Assembly: GCA_045577635.1 (NCBI GenBank)
Contig: JAZNIS010000075.1
Span: 1-8,988 of the forward strand
DNA from: UBA6345 sp045577635
Lineage (GTDB): Bacteria > Bacillota > Clostridia > Christensenellales > UBA1242
DNA: 8,988 bases
Reading direction: 5' to 3'
A program made the position numbers and the translations under genes. The notes below the pieces were generated by a model. It was not told the origin of the DNA, ran no database searches, and was given only the letters and a program-made list of their open reading frames with translations. Within the stretch, counting starts at the first letter, position 1. Each line of letters starts with the position of its first letter. Shown here piece by piece: positions 7,553-8,988 of this stretch.

Positions 7553-8988
7553 ATGGCCAATATTAATATTTTAGACAAATCAATATTTAACAGAATTGCA
7601 GCAGGTGAAGTAGTTGAAAAACCTGCTAGTGTTGTAAAAGAACTTGTTGAAAACAGTATTGATGCTGGTGCTAATCACATAACAATTGAAATTGTTAATG
7701 GTGGAATTAAAAAAATTAGAGTAACTGATGATGGTTGTGGTATGGATATTGATAACCTGCCAAAAGCATTTTTACCACATGCAACAAGCAAAATCAGCTG
7801 TTTAGATGACCTTGATAAAATTGGAACACTTGGATTTAGGGGAGAAGCATTAAGTAGTATTGCCTCCGTTGCTAAAATCACTGCCGTTTCTAAAATTAAA
7901 ACAAATGAATCGGGTTCTAAAATTTTAATTGAAGGTGGTGAGGTTGTTGAAATAAGTGAAACAGGTTGTGTTGACGGAACAAGTATTAGTGTTGAAGACC
8001 TATTTTATAATGTTCCAGCCAGAGCAAAGTTTTTAAGAAAACCAAAAACCGAAGAAAGTGAAATAACTAACTTGGTTTCTAGATTAATTTTAGCAAATCC
8101 TAATAAAGCAATTAAATATGTTGTTGATGGTAAAACAATTTATAATTCAACTGCAACCGATTTAAAAGATGCAATTTATACAATTTATGGTGCTACAGCT
8201 GTTGAAAATTTAATTCCCGTAAAATACACTTATCAAAACATAATTGAAGTTGAAGGATATATTGGTCAACCATCATATACAAAACCAAATAGAACTTATC
8301 AAACAATTATCATTAATGGAAGATATATAAATAACAAAACAATTTCAACAGCAATTTTTAATGCCTACGAACCTTATATCATGAAAAGTTGTTTCCCGTT
8401 TTTTGTGTGTCATGTTAAATTACCATTAGATAAAGTAGATGTTAATGTTCACCCAAACAAATTAGATGTTAAATTTGAAAATAACAACCTAATTTTTGGT
8501 GCTTTTTACAATCCAATTAATGAAATTTTGTTTAATTTAAGCACAAAAGTTAGAAAATATGAAAGTGAAGAAATTCCTGAAACAAAGTCAGAAATTGATT
8601 TGTCACAACTTAAAACAATATCAGCAAATGAAGGTAAACAATTTAATATTAACAATATTGAACAACAATCAGATGTTGTAAATTATGCAAATATTGAAGA
8701 TGATGAAGAACAAGAATTAAAAGAGGTTAATTTTACTGAAATTGAACAAAAATTAAATAATTCTGTAAACTCATTCCTAAATAATTCAACTGCTAGTTTT
8801 GCCGCAGAAAACAATGTTGTTTCTCAAAATTTAATTAATATTGCTAAAAACGAGCATATTTTTAGTCAAGCAGATATGTTTAATGATGTTAAAGTTGATT
8901 TAAACACTGTAAAAATAATCGGCATTTGTTTTAACACATATATTATTGTTGAAAATAATTCAAGCATTTATTTTATTGATCAACATGC
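7553..8988 (+). CDS. mutL: DNA mismatch repair protein MutL, 3'-truncated by window edge
   Basis: MutL couples mismatch-bound MutS to strand incision and removal. The frame is open for 478 codons to the right edge. The N-terminal GHKL ATPase shows KELVENSIDAGA (29-40, with catalytic Glu30 and Asn34), DDGCGM (59-64), HATSK (76-80) and GFRGEALSSI (94-103). The transducer domain shows LFYNVPAR (150-157), NGRYINNK (255-262) and DVNVHPNK (296-303). A low-complexity Asn/Glu/Ile-rich linker spans about 332-450, followed by the start of the C-terminal dimerisation domain. The last visible codons read IDQH, the first residues of the DQHAxxExxxxE metal-binding motif of endonuclease-type MutL. AAGGA at 7541-7545, inside the last mutS codons and seven bases upstream, sets the ATG start. 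The gap to mutS is three bases, so the two are probably translationally coupled. Confidence 0.97.
   Translation, partial: MANINILDKSIFNRIAAGEVVEKPASVVKELVENSIDAGANHITIEIVNGGIKKIRVTDDGCGMDIDNLPKAFLPHATSKISCLDDLDKIGTLGFRGEALSSIASVAKITAVSKIKTNESGSKILIEGGEVVEISETGCVDGTSISVEDLFYNVPARAKFLRKPKTEESEITNLVSRLILANPNKAIKYVVDGKTIYNSTATDLKDAIYTIYGATAVENLIPVKYTYQNIIEVEGYIGQPSYTKPNRTYQTIIINGRYINNKTISTAIFNAYEPYIMKSCFPFFVCHVKLPLDKVDVNVHPNKLDVKFENNNLIFGAFYNPINEILFNLSTKVRKYESEEIPETKSEIDLSQLKTISANEGKQFNINNIEQQSDVVNYANIEDDEEQELKEVNFTEIEQKLNNSVNSFLNNSTASFAAENNVVSQNLINIAKNEHIFSQADMFNDVKVDLNTVKIIGICFNTYIIVENNSSIYFIDQH

Overview
The window is an AT-rich bacterial chromosomal segment (roughly 70% A+T by eye) that uses the standard genetic code. 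Tryptophan is TGG throughout, and all four visible stop codons are TAA. Protein families, strong AGGAG-type ribosome binding sites and gene order point to the Bacillota (Firmicutes). The best guess is an AT-rich, probably gut-associated clostridial or RF39-like lineage. The lineage call is inference from gene content and synteny, not from a marker comparison.

Layout: (1) 1-848, the 3' five-sixths of recA on the + strand, cut by the left edge. (2) 849-961, a convergent gap holding short repeats and a perfect 13-bp hairpin that can terminate both strands. (3) 962-3277, a complete class A penicillin-binding protein (glycosyltransferase plus transpeptidase) on the - strand. (4) 3278-3638, a divergent intergenic region with a good extended -10 promoter facing right. 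(5) 3639-8988, a tight + strand operon miaB-mutS-mutL. Its gaps are 11 and 3 bases, and mutL runs off the right edge exactly at its endonuclease motif.

Function: three of the five genes maintain the genome. RecA does recombination and SOS signalling, and MutS/MutL do mismatch repair. MiaB makes the ms2 modification of A37 in tRNAs reading UNN codons, and it shares its transcript with the repair genes as in many Bacillota. The class A PBP polymerises and cross-links peptidoglycan and is functionally unrelated. The order recA, PBP gene, miaB, mutS, mutL looks like a shortened form of the neighbourhood seen in Bacillus and Clostridium, without the rny, ymdB, spoVS and cotE genes found between them there.

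I found no mobile element, CRISPR array, RNA gene or evidently new system. The most interesting points are molecular details. RecA lacks the usual acidic C-terminal tail. A QADMF clamp-binding-like peptide lies at the end of the MutL linker, while MutS lacks the clamp motif at the place where Bacillus MutS has one. A GAAC-N7-GTTC palindrome sits at the predicted 5' end of the repair operon mRNA. A shared terminator hairpin starts at the PBP stop codon.
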